From: Amylostereum areolatum
Lineage: Eukaryota > Basidiomycota > Agaricomycetes > Russulales > Stereaceae
Direction of reading: 5' to 3'
Assembly (NCBI GenBank): GCA_012932865.1
Contig: SAXG01000023.1
Location: 1-64,000, forward strand
DNA length: 64,000 nucleotides
The translations under genes were made by a program, and so were the position numbers. The notes beneath the pieces were generated by a model. The model saw nothing but the letters and a program-made list of their open reading frames with translations, searched no databases and was not told the origin of the DNA. Below are positions 48,475-59,035 of this stretch, piece by piece; within the stretch, counting starts at the first letter, position 1, and every line of letters starts with the position of its first letter.

Positions 48475-49236
48475 CTAGCAGATACCCGTGCTTCGCACGG
48501 CATGTTTCAATGCAAGAACCTCTGGAGAACAAATTATCATATTCATAAGGTTCACAGTCCCGTTATGCCCGTGGGCCAGTACCCACCGTCGCATGCAACT
48601 TCTTCCCGTTCCTCCTCCTCCCGTGGGCCTGCTCCCCCCGTGGGCCAGTGCCCCCCCTCCCCCTATTGTTGACAGCCCCGCCTCTGCACCCTTCATTTAT
48701 TGCGTAGCCCTGGAATGGAGCTACCGGCCTCTATGGCCCCCTCCCCCTCCTGCCCTGAACCCCTTGTTGCCTTTCTCTACTTAATATTATGGGTTAGGAA
48801 TTTCCCCACGCCGCTAACCCTAACCCCATCACCCACACTGGTACCCATTCGGGTTCCCCCTTAGCCCGTGCTTGTTTTGTAGTAGATTTGAATAAAAATG
48901 TACTTTTGACCGAAAACGTCTAAAATAAGCGAAAGAGTAGCCAAGAAACATTGCGAAGCCGAGTCGCCGACCACAGGGTCCCGCGCCTAGTTTGGCAGCC
49001 CGACCCGTACTCACTTGAGTAAACACATATGTATTACCCGTGCTATTTATTCTCCAGTGGCTTGGGCATTGGTTATGCAAAAAGAGTAGTACAGACGTTG
49101 CTGGAATGTTCGAGAAATGACTGACACTCGGCTACGCGCACGCATCTCACGGATGAGCTTTGTGTTTGTCTTATGTCTTGTGTCACGTGACACAAACGGG
49201 TTCCTTTATATTATTAAGGATTTATATTATTAAGGA
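48475..49236 (-). mobile_element. Helitron-like non-autonomous element (about 760 bp)
   Basis: Read on the minus strand, the 3' end has the hairpin ccgtgc-gaa-gcacgg (48486-48500), followed seven bases later by CTAG (48475-48478) and then T. That is the usual Helitron ending of hairpin, CTRR and host T. The other end reads A|TCCTTAATAATATAAA, giving the expected 5' TC. The 16 bases at 49205-49220 are repeated exactly at 49221-49236, so the 5' terminus is duplicated and the true start is either 49220 or 49236. No transposase frame lies inside, so it would depend on an autonomous relative. Helitrons make no target duplication, so the ends are the only evidence. Confidence 0.55.
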
Positions 49237-49297
49237 TTTACTTTATGTAATGTGCCCCGCCGCGTCGAAGTCGCGCTCGCCTCTACCGACGTTGACC

Positions 49298-50351
49298 ATG
49301 AGCTTCCCCGCCCGTCGCGCCCTCACCGGCCTCACCTTCCACCGAAGACTCGCGACGTCGGCAGGCTCGACCCCCTCTCTGCTCGGCACCGCCCCTCACC
49401 ACCACCTCTACATCCTCCTGCGCTCGCAACACCCCCCGCGCACCTTCCCTTCCCGTGTGCCGTCCACTCTCCAACCCGCCCTCCAGCGTCTCGTCGCCCC
49501 CTGGTCCGGGCTCGTGAACTTCATGTACACCACCGACCTCCCAGCGCCGCAAACCGCCTTGACGGGACCCCCGCTCGGCCTCCAGGAGCCCAACCCGGAA
49601 GAAACTTACGAGGCATTCGCCTACGCGCCCGGACGTGCCCCCCTGCATCTCCCCCGCGTCGCACACGACACCCTCGCCGCCGTCTCAGCACAGCTCGGAC
49701 GCTACGTTTCCACGCCGCGCACGGTGGTGGAGCGATACGACGGGCCGATCCATCTGTACGTGTGCACGCACGGCGCACGCGATTGTCGGTGTGGGGACGT
49801 CGGCGGGGACGTCGCGGATGCGCTGAGGAACTGCGCCACGAGCGCGCGGACGCGGACGCCGGGCGGGATATGGGACCGTGTCGTCGTGGGCGAGGTGTCG
49901 CACGTCGGTGGACACAGGTACATCGTGAACCCCTCGCGGTTTCTTTTCCACTAACCGTTTCCTCAGACACGCAGCCAACATGCTGGTCTTCCCGCACGGC
50001 GAGTGGTGCGTCCGCTCTCTCTTCGGATGCTCCATGACACGCTTACACGGGTGCAGGCTGGGCGGGCTGCAAGCGCGCGACCTGGGCGCCGGACCCCGCG
50101 TCCTGGACCGCATCGTCGAGTCCACGCCGTCTCTGTTCGACGGCAGCGAGAAGAACCCGCTCTGCCCCGAGCACTGGCGCGGACGGATGGGCCTCTCGAA
50201 GGCCGATCAGCTCCACCTGTACGAGTCCCGTCTGCTCCCTCTAGAGCGCACGATCGGCGCGTGGACGGACGACGGGACGTGGGAGCGGAGACCACGCACG
50301 ACGGACGGCGCGCCCCCCGAGCTCGCGCTCGCGCCCCGCGCTCGGCGGTAG
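49298..50351 (+). CDS. Sucrase/ferredoxin-like protein of the Aim32/Apd1 family
   Basis: Predicted 317 residues in three exons: 49298-49917, 49967-50005 and 50057-50351; phases agree. The N-terminus MSFPARRALTGLTFHRRLATSAG is basic and hydroxylated, like a mitochondrial presequence. The family's thioredoxin-like ferredoxin domain shows in YVCTHGARDCRCGDVGG (cysteines) and HVGGHRHAANMLVFPHGEWLGGL (histidine/glycine motif, split by both introns). In this family these Cys and His residues bind an iron-sulfur cluster. Yeast Aim32 is mitochondrial and linked to redox quality control of import. The start is chosen at the first ATG after the Helitron-like 5' end, which lies only about 60 bases upstream and therefore inside the promoter. 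Confidence 0.8.
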
Positions 50352-50408
50352 AAAGAAAACAGTCTACGATTTTACGCAAGGATACACAAATACGCTCCCC
50401 CCCCCGCC

Positions 50409-53400
50409 TCACTCCCCCGCGTTCGGAATGACCGCGCACCGGTCGTAGTTCCCCTCCTGGTTCGCGCCCCACCATTGCGGGAACAGGTGCGAGGTGCCTG
50501 CCGCGCCTTGCACCGCGAACGACAGGATGAACACCATCACCTGCGTGCCGCCGTCCAGAGCTAGGTGACCGCGCGGCGCCCAACCATCAGCGTTCAACCC
50601 CGCGACGCCACAAACAGAAGGACACGCACCGGCGCCGAGGATGTAGTTGTACTTCGCGAACCACTTCGGGTAGCGCGTGCGGAGCCACCACTGGGAGAGC
50701 CACGCGATGACAAAGTAGGACAGGATGGACGAGTTGATGCCGACGCAGAGCCAGCCGATGTAGTAGCTGTCCCGAATCCGAATCCATCAGCGTCTCCCGC
50801 ACCCGCGCAAACGCAAACGCTCGCGAAACCCACCAGATGACGGGCGTGTACAGGTAATCCGCCCTCAGCTTCGGCCAGTAGCGATGGACCACCCAGAACG
50901 GCACGGGCACCGCGAGCCCGATGACATACGCCCACGCGACCCACTGGTAGCGTTTCCCGCTCGCGAAGAGCTCGTGCGAGAGCCCGCCCCAGGCGATCGC
51001 CTGCGAGTTGTACTGCTGCGGCTGCTGGCCGGACCAGATGTTCGTGCCCTCGACCGAGAGCAGGATGTCGCGCTGGTTGTCGATGATCGAGTTCATGAGG
51101 ACGTAGTTGAGGATCGCGCCGAAGAGGGTGCCGATGATCTGCGCGACGAAGGCCGCGCGCGGCGGGAGCTTCGTGTCTGAAAAAAACAACCACGACGTCG
51201 ATGTGAGGTCAACCGGGGTTGGATAGGGGAGCACGGAGACATACATTGGGCAATCTTGAGGTCGCGCAGGAGGAGCTGGGCCTGGATGACCGAGTCTGAA
51301 GAGACGGGGTAGGGCGGGAGATATGGGGGATGAAAGGCTCACGACGTACTGTATGAGTAAAGCACGAAGAACATATTCGCCACCGGTTTCCCTGGGTGGA
51401 GAAACCCGCCGATCATCTGCACGAATGGCTGGATGATGAACTGCAGGCCGGTCATGGCGTACAGCGAGCCGAAAAACAGGATGGAGATGGTGGCGAGAAG
51501 GCACGCGATGAGGAATCCCCACCTACCAGCACATGTTTCGTCAGTTGAACAAGGGGGAAACGAGGGAAACGAGGGAACATACCATGGCAGCGTTGAGTTG
51601 GTCTTGTAGATGAGGACGAGCGCGGTCACGATCGACGCAAGGAGCACGATGATGTACCAGCTATTTGGTGCGTCCTTGTACTGGAGAAAGAATCCTGACC
51701 GTCGGCATTGTCCTTCTGACAAAAAATCGGTCACGAACCTTGAGCATCTCGCGATAATGCGGATCGATGTCCTCGCCCTCGGCCGGCGCATCGCGGAGGC
51801 CTTCGTCGCGCCAGAACCGCCAGTCGAAACGCGACCAGAGCCTGCGGATGTTTGATGGCGTAGCCCAGCTCCACGCGCCGGACATGTCAGAGAAATTCCA
51901 AAGGAGAAGATGGGTGAACGTCGCGGCCATGCCAAGGTTGGTCGAGAGCAGCTGCGTGACCCATGTCGCGGAGTAGAAGGGGAGGCCCTGCTCGGCGAGT
52001 AGCGTTTTGTCGACCTCGAGATTTTCGTTCAGGATAAGCGTCTGGTTGTACAGCGTGCCGTTCTCGTAGAAAAGCGTTTGCGAGAGCTGCGTGGTAAGTG
52101 TGTGAGGGCGAGCGCTCACCAGCGCGCATGGTAAGATGGGCGTGGAAGACGTACGAAGGGGAAATTCTTGGCATCCCAGATGTTCTTGTAGTAAACGGCA
52201 ACGAACACGGCCCTGTGAGTGGGTGAGAAGCATGAGCGCCACAGTACCCACAGGACATCAGAAGGAGAGCACGGACATGCAAAGGACGTAGCCGATAAGG
52301 TTCGAGAACTGGTCGCATGACAGTGAGTATGTCAGATACGTTATTTGGCGTAGCGCTCTTACCTGCGCCTTAAGAGGAATGGCGAACGGATTGTAGGAGC
52401 CCCCGATGTACTGCCAGTCTGCCCTACGGTGAGGACTCACTTGACTCCTTAAGAGAAAGGACCAAAACTCACCAAAGCAAATGCTGAACAAACCAAGGCC
52501 TTCGTTCCCATTCGACCCGCCAAAGATGCGCGTAAAGTTCTGTGACTTCGGGTTCGCAAGACAGAAGATCGAAAACCCGGTCAGGAGGGGGAACATCCAC
52601 TCTGGGAAGATCTCCCAGATGAAGATTCTAACATCGACATCAGTCCCAATGCAGGCGGATGGAGCAGAACGACGCACACGCCGAACACGATGTAGAACAG
52701 CCTCAGCTTCTTTCTATTGTCCGCGCCGTGCTTGAAAAAGGCATCCAGCATGGATGTCAACGGGAGGATTCCCGGGTACAGCATCTTGGACGGATACAAG
52801 AGAATCGCTGGTAGGCGATAGTATGTCAGCGCCACCGTACCTCAACCATCGTTCACACATGGATGGGACTTACGGCGCATCAAACCCCCGATACCATACC
52901 CCAGAAACTGGCTCGAAAACAGCATGAAAATCGAGGCGGCCGCGTTGGGCGTCGTGTTGTAATACAGACGCTGCACCGCGAGAACCTCTGTCCCGAGCGC
53001 AGAATTGGCTGCGGCGCTGGACATGATCACGATGAAGGCGTTCTCCTTCTTGTTGAAAGGGCCCTGGAAAGAGACGAATACCCAACCTCGTTAGCGCATG
53101 GAGTTCTGCACGCGGGGAAAAAGGCAGGACGGACGGGATTGAGATAACGGAACCAGCCCTTGCGTGGGATGACCGTCTCCATAAATATCCCGATGACATA
53201 CGCGATGATAGCGAGGAACATGGTCGACACCAACACCGTTTGCTGGAGACATGGCTGTCAGCGAGATACCCCTTCGAGCCAACCGCGAAAGGGAACCCAC
53301 CGGCTTGAAGTAGTATATCTCAGCTGTCCATCGCCCGTTAGACGCTTTGAACCTGGACTTGTGCACATGGAATCAGCTCACCGAGCACCCCACCAAACGC

Positions 53401-53655
53401 CGACAGCCCAATCCCGATGAAAAACGCGCGGAACGTCCAGGGATTGAGGTCAGGGTCATCCTCGACGGTGATCACATGCGTAACGATGTCCCGCTCGTCC
53501 TCGAGCACCTCCGATACCACGCTGCCCGTCACCGAGACCGACTCGACATCCTTCTCGACGTATTCGTCCGAGCCCGTCTTCTCGTTGAGGTGTAACGCCT
53601 TTTCGTCGCGCCTGAGCGCGGGCTCCGTCTTTTCCAGGCGCGTTGGGGAGTCCAT
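50409..53655 (-). CDS. OPT-family oligopeptide transporter
   Basis: A minus-strand gene from ATG 53655 to the stop at 50409, with many short introns (about 13-15 exons). The first exons are 53655-53382, 53323-53301, 53242-53135 and 53063-52874. The N-terminus is cytosolic and acidic, then membrane helices begin at NPWTFRAFFIGIGLSAFGGVLAEIYYFKPQ (split over two exons). Further family segments are SKMLYPGILPLTSML, EIFPEWMFPLLTGFSIFCL, GSYNPFAIPLKAQ, WWGFLIACLLATISILFFGSLYA, VIGLAVPVPFWVVHRYWPKL and the end FPQWWGANQEGNYDRC. OPT proteins are proton-coupled importers of small peptides, glutathione or metal chelates at the plasma membrane. Substrate cannot be told from sequence. Not all splice sites were resolved. 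Confidence 0.9.
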
Positions 53656-54346
53656 CGCGGGTGGGAAACTTGAAAACAAGTGTGCGGGGGGAAGGGAAAA
53701 GCCTGCCTCTAAGCAAACGAGCGCAGGCCATCACGCGCCGGGTTCTTATAGGCCTCACTCGCGTCAAGTTGGCGTGGGTATCATGCGGTGGACCGGCGGA
53801 ACATGCGACTCTTCTGGGCTCGTGAACCGTCGTCTTTTGCTTTTTCGCGTGCAGGCACATGGGAGCTCGCATATTAATAGACGAAGTAACAGCTCGTGGA
53901 GATGGCGGTCTGGGAGAACGATGTCAGGGCCAACAAAGAGATAGGGAGTAGGCTCCGCGCGCACCATTCTAAACCAGGCGGGGACCACGGGTGGGACTGC
54001 GGGATTTCAGACGCATGAAGTTTGCAGCCTTTACAGACCAATTGGAGTCGTTGACGATAGGATACCTGTAACTACCGGGTCCAGAGGTCCTACCAACAGT
54101 TTTAGACAAGACTGCAGGACCGCCAGCCCAACTGCGACCACAGCGTGGCCACTGGCCACTTGAGATAAGGAAGTCCCCATGCGATCATTTTGTATGAAGT
54201 TTGCCCGCCGGCTGTGACATCGGTAACTTGTCGGAGCTAGAAAATAGCCAATGAGGTCAGCGGCCATCCAAGTCGTCGGTAAGTAACTTACTGGCCTGCC
54301 GCCAAGGGACGATGTCAACGCGAAAAAGTGGATTGGTATTCAGGAC
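53656..54346. other. Spacer between the OPT gene and the Tc1-like transposon
   Basis: About 690 bases holding the OPT promoter side and host flank of the transposon. No gene with a recognisable motif is present. Confidence 0.4.
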
Positions 54347-54348
54347 TA

Positions 54349-54417
54349 CAGCCGTTTGCATAACCGACTGGAATCCGCGCGTCGAGAAACTTGTTTGTCA
54401 GAGCCAAACATTGCCTT
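54349..54417 (+). repeat. Left terminal inverted repeat of the Tc1-like element
   Basis: 69 bases, identical as reverse complement to 58304-58372; divergence starts at 54418. Confidence 0.9.
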
Positions 54418-54497
54418 TTCGGGAAATCACGTCTGCTGCGGGAGTGACAGCTGTGCGTCGCGAGGTCAGCTTTGCAGTGTCTTGAGTCCTGACCGCA

Positions 54498-55589
54498 ATG
54501 GCACCTCCCCTTAACCCTCAACTTCGAGAACGCATTGTCGAATGGCGGGAGCGTTTTACAGTCTCCGAGATCACTGAACTCGCGCAGTGCTCAAAAAGCA
54601 CAGTCTATGAAATCCTCCGCCTTTATCGCGAGACAGGTTCAGTGCATAGTCCCCATGGACTGTTGTCCCATGGCCGCTCCCGCATCCTTTCATTTGGAGA
54701 GCTCACATCCATCAACTCCTGGTTGGTCCAAGAGCCAGCAATGTTTCTTGACGAGATTCAAGACCGTCTTGACAAGGAGCTCGGAGTGTACGTTTCACTT
54801 GCAACCGTCGCCCGCGCTGTTCGCAGCCTTGCTCTCACTCACAAGCGGATATCAAAGGAGGCATTGGAACGAAACGATGCCGTTCGCGCAATGTGGGATG
54901 CAGCTTGGGGGGATATACCCATGGAGAGCATAGTCTGGTTGGATGAATCTGGGGTGGATGATCGGGCACATCAGCGGACAATGGGAAGGGCACCACTGGG
55001 ATCTGCATGCGTCCGCCGTGACCTGTTCTTCCATGGCACACGCCTGACAATGCTCCCAGTGCTCTCCTGTGATGGGATCATTGCTTTGGATCTTCTCGAA
55101 GGATCAGTCAACCGTGAGAGGTTCCTCCATTTTCTGCGGGAGGATGTTGTACGCTTCAATTTCTTCTGGATGTCTGTGTCATGCTTATGCCTGTGTTGTG
55201 CTCATATAGGCACCCCTTCTCAACTCATATACTCCAGACAATCCAAGCCGTAATTCTGTGGTAGTCATGGATAATGTTGCCTTTCATCATGGAGACGAAG
55301 TGCGGGAGATCATTGAGAATGACTGTGGTGCGTTGTGCTGTCTGAAAGCTCCGGCTTCAAGGTATACTAACCAGTTTTAATGACAGGTGCAAAGCTTATA
55401 TACCTACCACCATACTCCCCCGACATGAATCCCATCGAGCAAGCTTTCAGTAGTATCAAAGCCTTCTTGCGCCGTAATGAAAGCCACTTCACTGGACCTC
55501 ACATGCGCGCTGAACTCATCCATCTTGCTATGGAAGAAATAACGAATGAAGATGCCATTGGCTGGATTACAAACTGCGGGTATTCGTAA
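54498..55589 (+). CDS. Tc1/mariner (IS630-like) transposase
   Basis: 323 residues in three exons: 54498-55148, 55210-55327 and 55387-55589, all in phase. The N-terminus has a helix-turn-helix ([24 protein letters not shown]), then a second DNA-binding part ([21 protein letters not shown]). The catalytic triad is visible: Asp149 in WLDESG, Asp238 in [11 protein letters not shown] and Glu274 in [10 protein letters not shown]. Thirty-five residues lie between the second Asp and the Glu. The third exon has the usual [12 protein letters not shown] context. No stop or shift interrupts the frame, so an active enzyme is possible. The start lies 80 bases inside the left terminal repeat. Confidence 0.9.
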
Positions 55590-55758
55590 AGTAGGTAACG
55601 AACGTGGGGTAGATGTATGGACAGAGGTGATTATGCGACAGATGAGGGAGTAGTAGTAGGTTAGCGGAAGGTTATGCAGTGTAGTAAAGAGTGGGGGGTC
55701 AGGACAGCATGGTGTATGTACAGAAAATATTAGGCAACATTATAAAGGTTCGAGAAAC

Positions 55759-57805
55759 TCACTTATCCCCGAAGACATCGTACTCTGAAAAGAGAGACCG
55801 TACATAGTCTTTCTTCATGCGTAAACGCCTAGAGAATTGCTCTGCGGATGCAACGAGAACTCTCAGGCTATCGCTATCACCCCCGGTGAGTGACACCAAG
55901 GTGTCAAGGTCTAGCGAGGGCAAGGTTTCAAGGGTGATCTCCGCCGAAACAAGCATGGAGTGGTACTGCAACAGGTCATGTCCATCACGTTCAAGGATAG
56001 TGAGGAAAAAGTAATATAACTCATCCTGACGCCGAGGCATAGGAGAGAAAGGCAGGGCAGGAGGCGGTGCTGGAGATAACATGGAAGCGGGGGTCGCCGA
56101 TGAACCTGCGGCGGAGGGAAGGGGAGGCGGAGAAATGCCGAGAACAGCAGATATCATAGCACTTTGTTGATTGACGAGGCCAGCGATGACGGGGACAAGA
56201 GCGGTGGCGGCATCTGTGGGTGCAGCGGGTGTGGCGGTAGGTGTCATCACAGAATGTGGGCCTGAACGTCCACGGGCCTTGTGCGGGCGCAGACGACCAT
56301 CGCGCACGCCATCAAACTCCTCAGTATTAGGAGGGTACTTGACAGTCGTTTCTTTCGCATCCTATCGAGATAGAGAAGGTCAGTACAGCATTGATCATAT
56401 TCACAGAGGCTACTCACAACAGCGGATGCCCAACGCTTCAATCGCTTCCGATTAAGGCCAATGTGTCCATCTTGGGTTGGATAACAGAAGCCTTGCTCGT
56501 TGTGCTCGCCGCGATGCTTGTCACACTTGTACATTTCCTTCAGCTCGAGAATGATAGTACCCTGACGCTTGATCGAGTCAGAGTACGAGTCCGTGTTTGG
56601 AACCTGAGAAATACAATAAGTTTGGCAGGTTCATTAAATATACGTGCAGGCTTACCTCGGTTCCAGCACACGTTGGTCCGAGTTCCTTGTCGTGCTGGAG
56701 CACGGCATCAAACGGCTACAAGTCCCAATATTAGTCAAAGCAGAAGAACAGGGATGAAACCACATACACGCTTGCGCAGCCGGAAAGCCTCCATGGCGTC
56801 AAGGTCAAGTTCGATGTAGACATCACGAGGCCGTTTACGGAGTAAGGCCTCCCGAATTGCGAACCAGTCTTCATCTGAATCGACACTTGATGCATCACCC
56901 TTGCTGCAGGTAACAGAACGTTTAGGTATATGTTTGTATAACAATAGACGGAACAACTTACTTGACACCAGTCCAACGAATCTTGAAGGGTACGTTGATG
57001 GAGAACTGCCCATCCAACCCATGGATACGAAGGCCTTCAGCTACGAGAGACTCACGCGGAGTACTCGGGGTGATAGCGACAGTGGTGACCTTCGTGTCGT
57101 GAGTCCTCTTTGAACTCGCAGAGCTCTTGCCCTTCGCGGAACGTGGCACAGCCGGGGTGTAATAGACAGTGTAATGTGTGGTGTAGCCTGCAGGTAATTG
57201 GTCAGTATGCTCATTGTTAATGAAGAATGGATCAACGCACGGTCATTCGATGACGACGCAGCAGATCCTGGGGCGGAGGGTAGAAACCCAATGGCATCGC
57301 TTGTGTTCCCAGCCAAGGGAGTGCCGGAGTTAGCCTGGAGGGCGACTGGTGCCGACTGTTGAGGCATAGGTGGAGGCGGCGGCGGCAACTGTGGGCCTGG
57401 AGGTGGTGGTGGTGGCAGCGGCAGGCCTGGGGGCGGCGGAACTGGGGGCAGCGGAACTCGAGGTAGTGAGGCGAGCGTTGGGGCAACTACTCCGGGGTTG
57501 GCAGCCTGCCATCGTGCCGTCAACATATCGAGAACACGACGTTGATCTTGAGGCGACAGGCGCGCGAAGCCGGCTTGTCGCGACTCCTCCATCTCATCTT
57601 GGGATGTGTAGAATTGAGGAGGATTGACCGCTCCATCTAGAGAAAGTCAGCACCGCACACAAACTCTACTGGTACGTAACGTACCAATCCCTCCCGGGTT
57701 CACAAGCCAGTGGATCGACACAGGTCGGGGAGCCTGCGGGTGTCGATAAGGAACGAATCGCGGTGTCAAAGGACGAGACGGTCCACGAGGGTCTGGAGAG
57801 GACAT
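55759..57805 (-). CDS. Passenger gene of the Tc1-like element, unknown function
   Basis: Predicted 575 residues from seven exons on the minus strand: 57805-57685, 57636-57241, 57187-56962, 56903-56768, 56715-56656, 56603-56418 and 56361-55759. All phases agree. The start is MSSPDPRGPSRPL. A long polyproline segment with Gly (residues about 90-120) follows a short helical part. The middle is rich in beta-like, charged sequence (GLDGQFSINVPFKIRWTG, then DWFAIREALLRKRPRDVYIELDLDAMEAF). A Cys/His cluster comes next (YKCDKHRGEHNEQGFCYPTQDGHIGL). The C-terminus, about residues 510-560, is helical and SAM-domain-like (LLQYHSMLVSAEITLETLPSLDLDTLVSLTG). I recall related Cys/His-plus-SAM-like proteins as an expanded group in agaricomycetes, of unknown role. 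It converges on the transposase gene, and its own upstream region fills 57806-58303. Confidence 0.8.
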
Positions 57806-58303
57806 GAGGGAGGGAGCGGGAAAAAGATGGGGATGGAACTCACAAGCTCAAAACCCGAGGCTTTTTATCATCTTCGCCAACTTCACCGCAACTTCGCCGT
57901 GCTCCTGTCATCCACCAGAATCCCACCCTCGTTGTTGCCCTTCAATCATGCGCAGTTTTGGTTTCTAGAGAGATCCAAATTAAGTGTAAGCATCCAAGAC
58001 CACGAGGGGGACGTCTCCGAGGCTCCCGACTCCTCACTCACCGAGTATCCAAGCAACAAGGGTGGTTTGTGCTCGTTGTTGAGGTTTTTCAGGGTATTGA
58101 AGGCTTCTAGGCCAGCTATGAGGAGTTTTCATGACTCCCGAAGCCCGACACGGAGAGTGTTGATCACTCTGGAGAGGTCATTTGGGTGGAAAGTAGATGG
58201 AACATGTCGTCAATGGTCATCGCAAAGATCAGGAAGCCCGCTCCTGAACAGCACGAAGTCACAAATGAGTCACTGCGTGACGAATGTGATAAGCACTCCC
58301 AAT

Positions 58304-58372
58304 AAGGCAATGTTTGGCTCTGACAAACAAGTTTCTCGACGCGCGGATTCCAGTCGGTTATGCAAACGGCTG
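58304..58372 (-). repeat. Right terminal inverted repeat of the Tc1-like element
   Basis: 69 bases, exact reverse complement of 54349-54417, followed by TA. Confidence 0.9.
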
Positions 58373-58374
58373 TA

Positions 58375-59035
58375 AGTACACAGAGTGACAGAACATACTT
58401 ACCCGGTACGCCGTGACTGGACAGACTTGCCGACGATTGACAAGGAAAGAAGCAAGCGCTCGGGAATTGAATAAACTCATATTGACACGCAGGCCTGCGA
58501 ATGACAGAACAAGTCCACATTGATCACCCAGAGCCCACGCGCCCATTTATTCGGTCGAAAACGCGCTCATCAATATCTGCGCATGCGGCCATGCGCCATC
58601 GCAGGGTCAGTGTCACTGTGTCCATCGACATCCTCCATGCAACCCTCTCCGTTCTCCCTGCGGGCTTATTAGCCTTTGTTGTTTCACTTCTCTAGTCCGG
58701 TGTGGCATCACCGCGATGCTTACATCGTTCTGGTCCCCAGAGGTGCAGCATGGTAAGTACAGGTACAGCACCGGCGTGTGGTGCACCCAGTCTAAGCAAT
58801 TCATCGCACTACCACGTCCGGGGAACACGGCTTCCGAGGGGAACGTAACATCGTAAGTACGCCGGACCATCCCCGAGTCCAGGCATGACGACACGCCGCA
58901 CAATATCATGAAATGACATAAGGAGAAAGGCGCAACACGTAGAGCGCTCGAGAGAGCAAACGAGGGCGACAACATCCCAACAACGAGCCGTAAACGAGAG
59001 AACGTCCACCAGTGACAAACGGCCAAAGAAAGCAT
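58375..59035. other. Spacer between the Tc1-like element and RING member 5
   Basis: Host flank and probable 3' UTR of the minus-strand RING gene. Short frames only, and no motif. Confidence 0.4.

Larger units (their letters stand above)
54349..58372. mobile_element. Complete Tc1/mariner-like transposon with a passenger gene
   Basis: The 69-bp ends 54349-54417 and 58304-58372 are exact inverted repeats beginning cagccgtttgcataac. TA stands outside both ends (54347-54348 and 58373-58374), the Tc1/mariner target duplication. The 4024-bp element contains a transposase gene (54498-55589, plus) and a second, convergent seven-exon gene (55759-57805, minus). Identical termini, a complete transposase frame and intact splice sites suggest a recent and possibly active insertion. 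The element is about 2.5 times the usual length of a Tc1 element because of the second gene. Confidence 0.9.

Noticed and set aside
48810..48830. Telomere-like ctaaccctaacc near 48817
   Set aside because: Only two repeat units inside the Helitron-like element; not a telomere or internal telomeric array.
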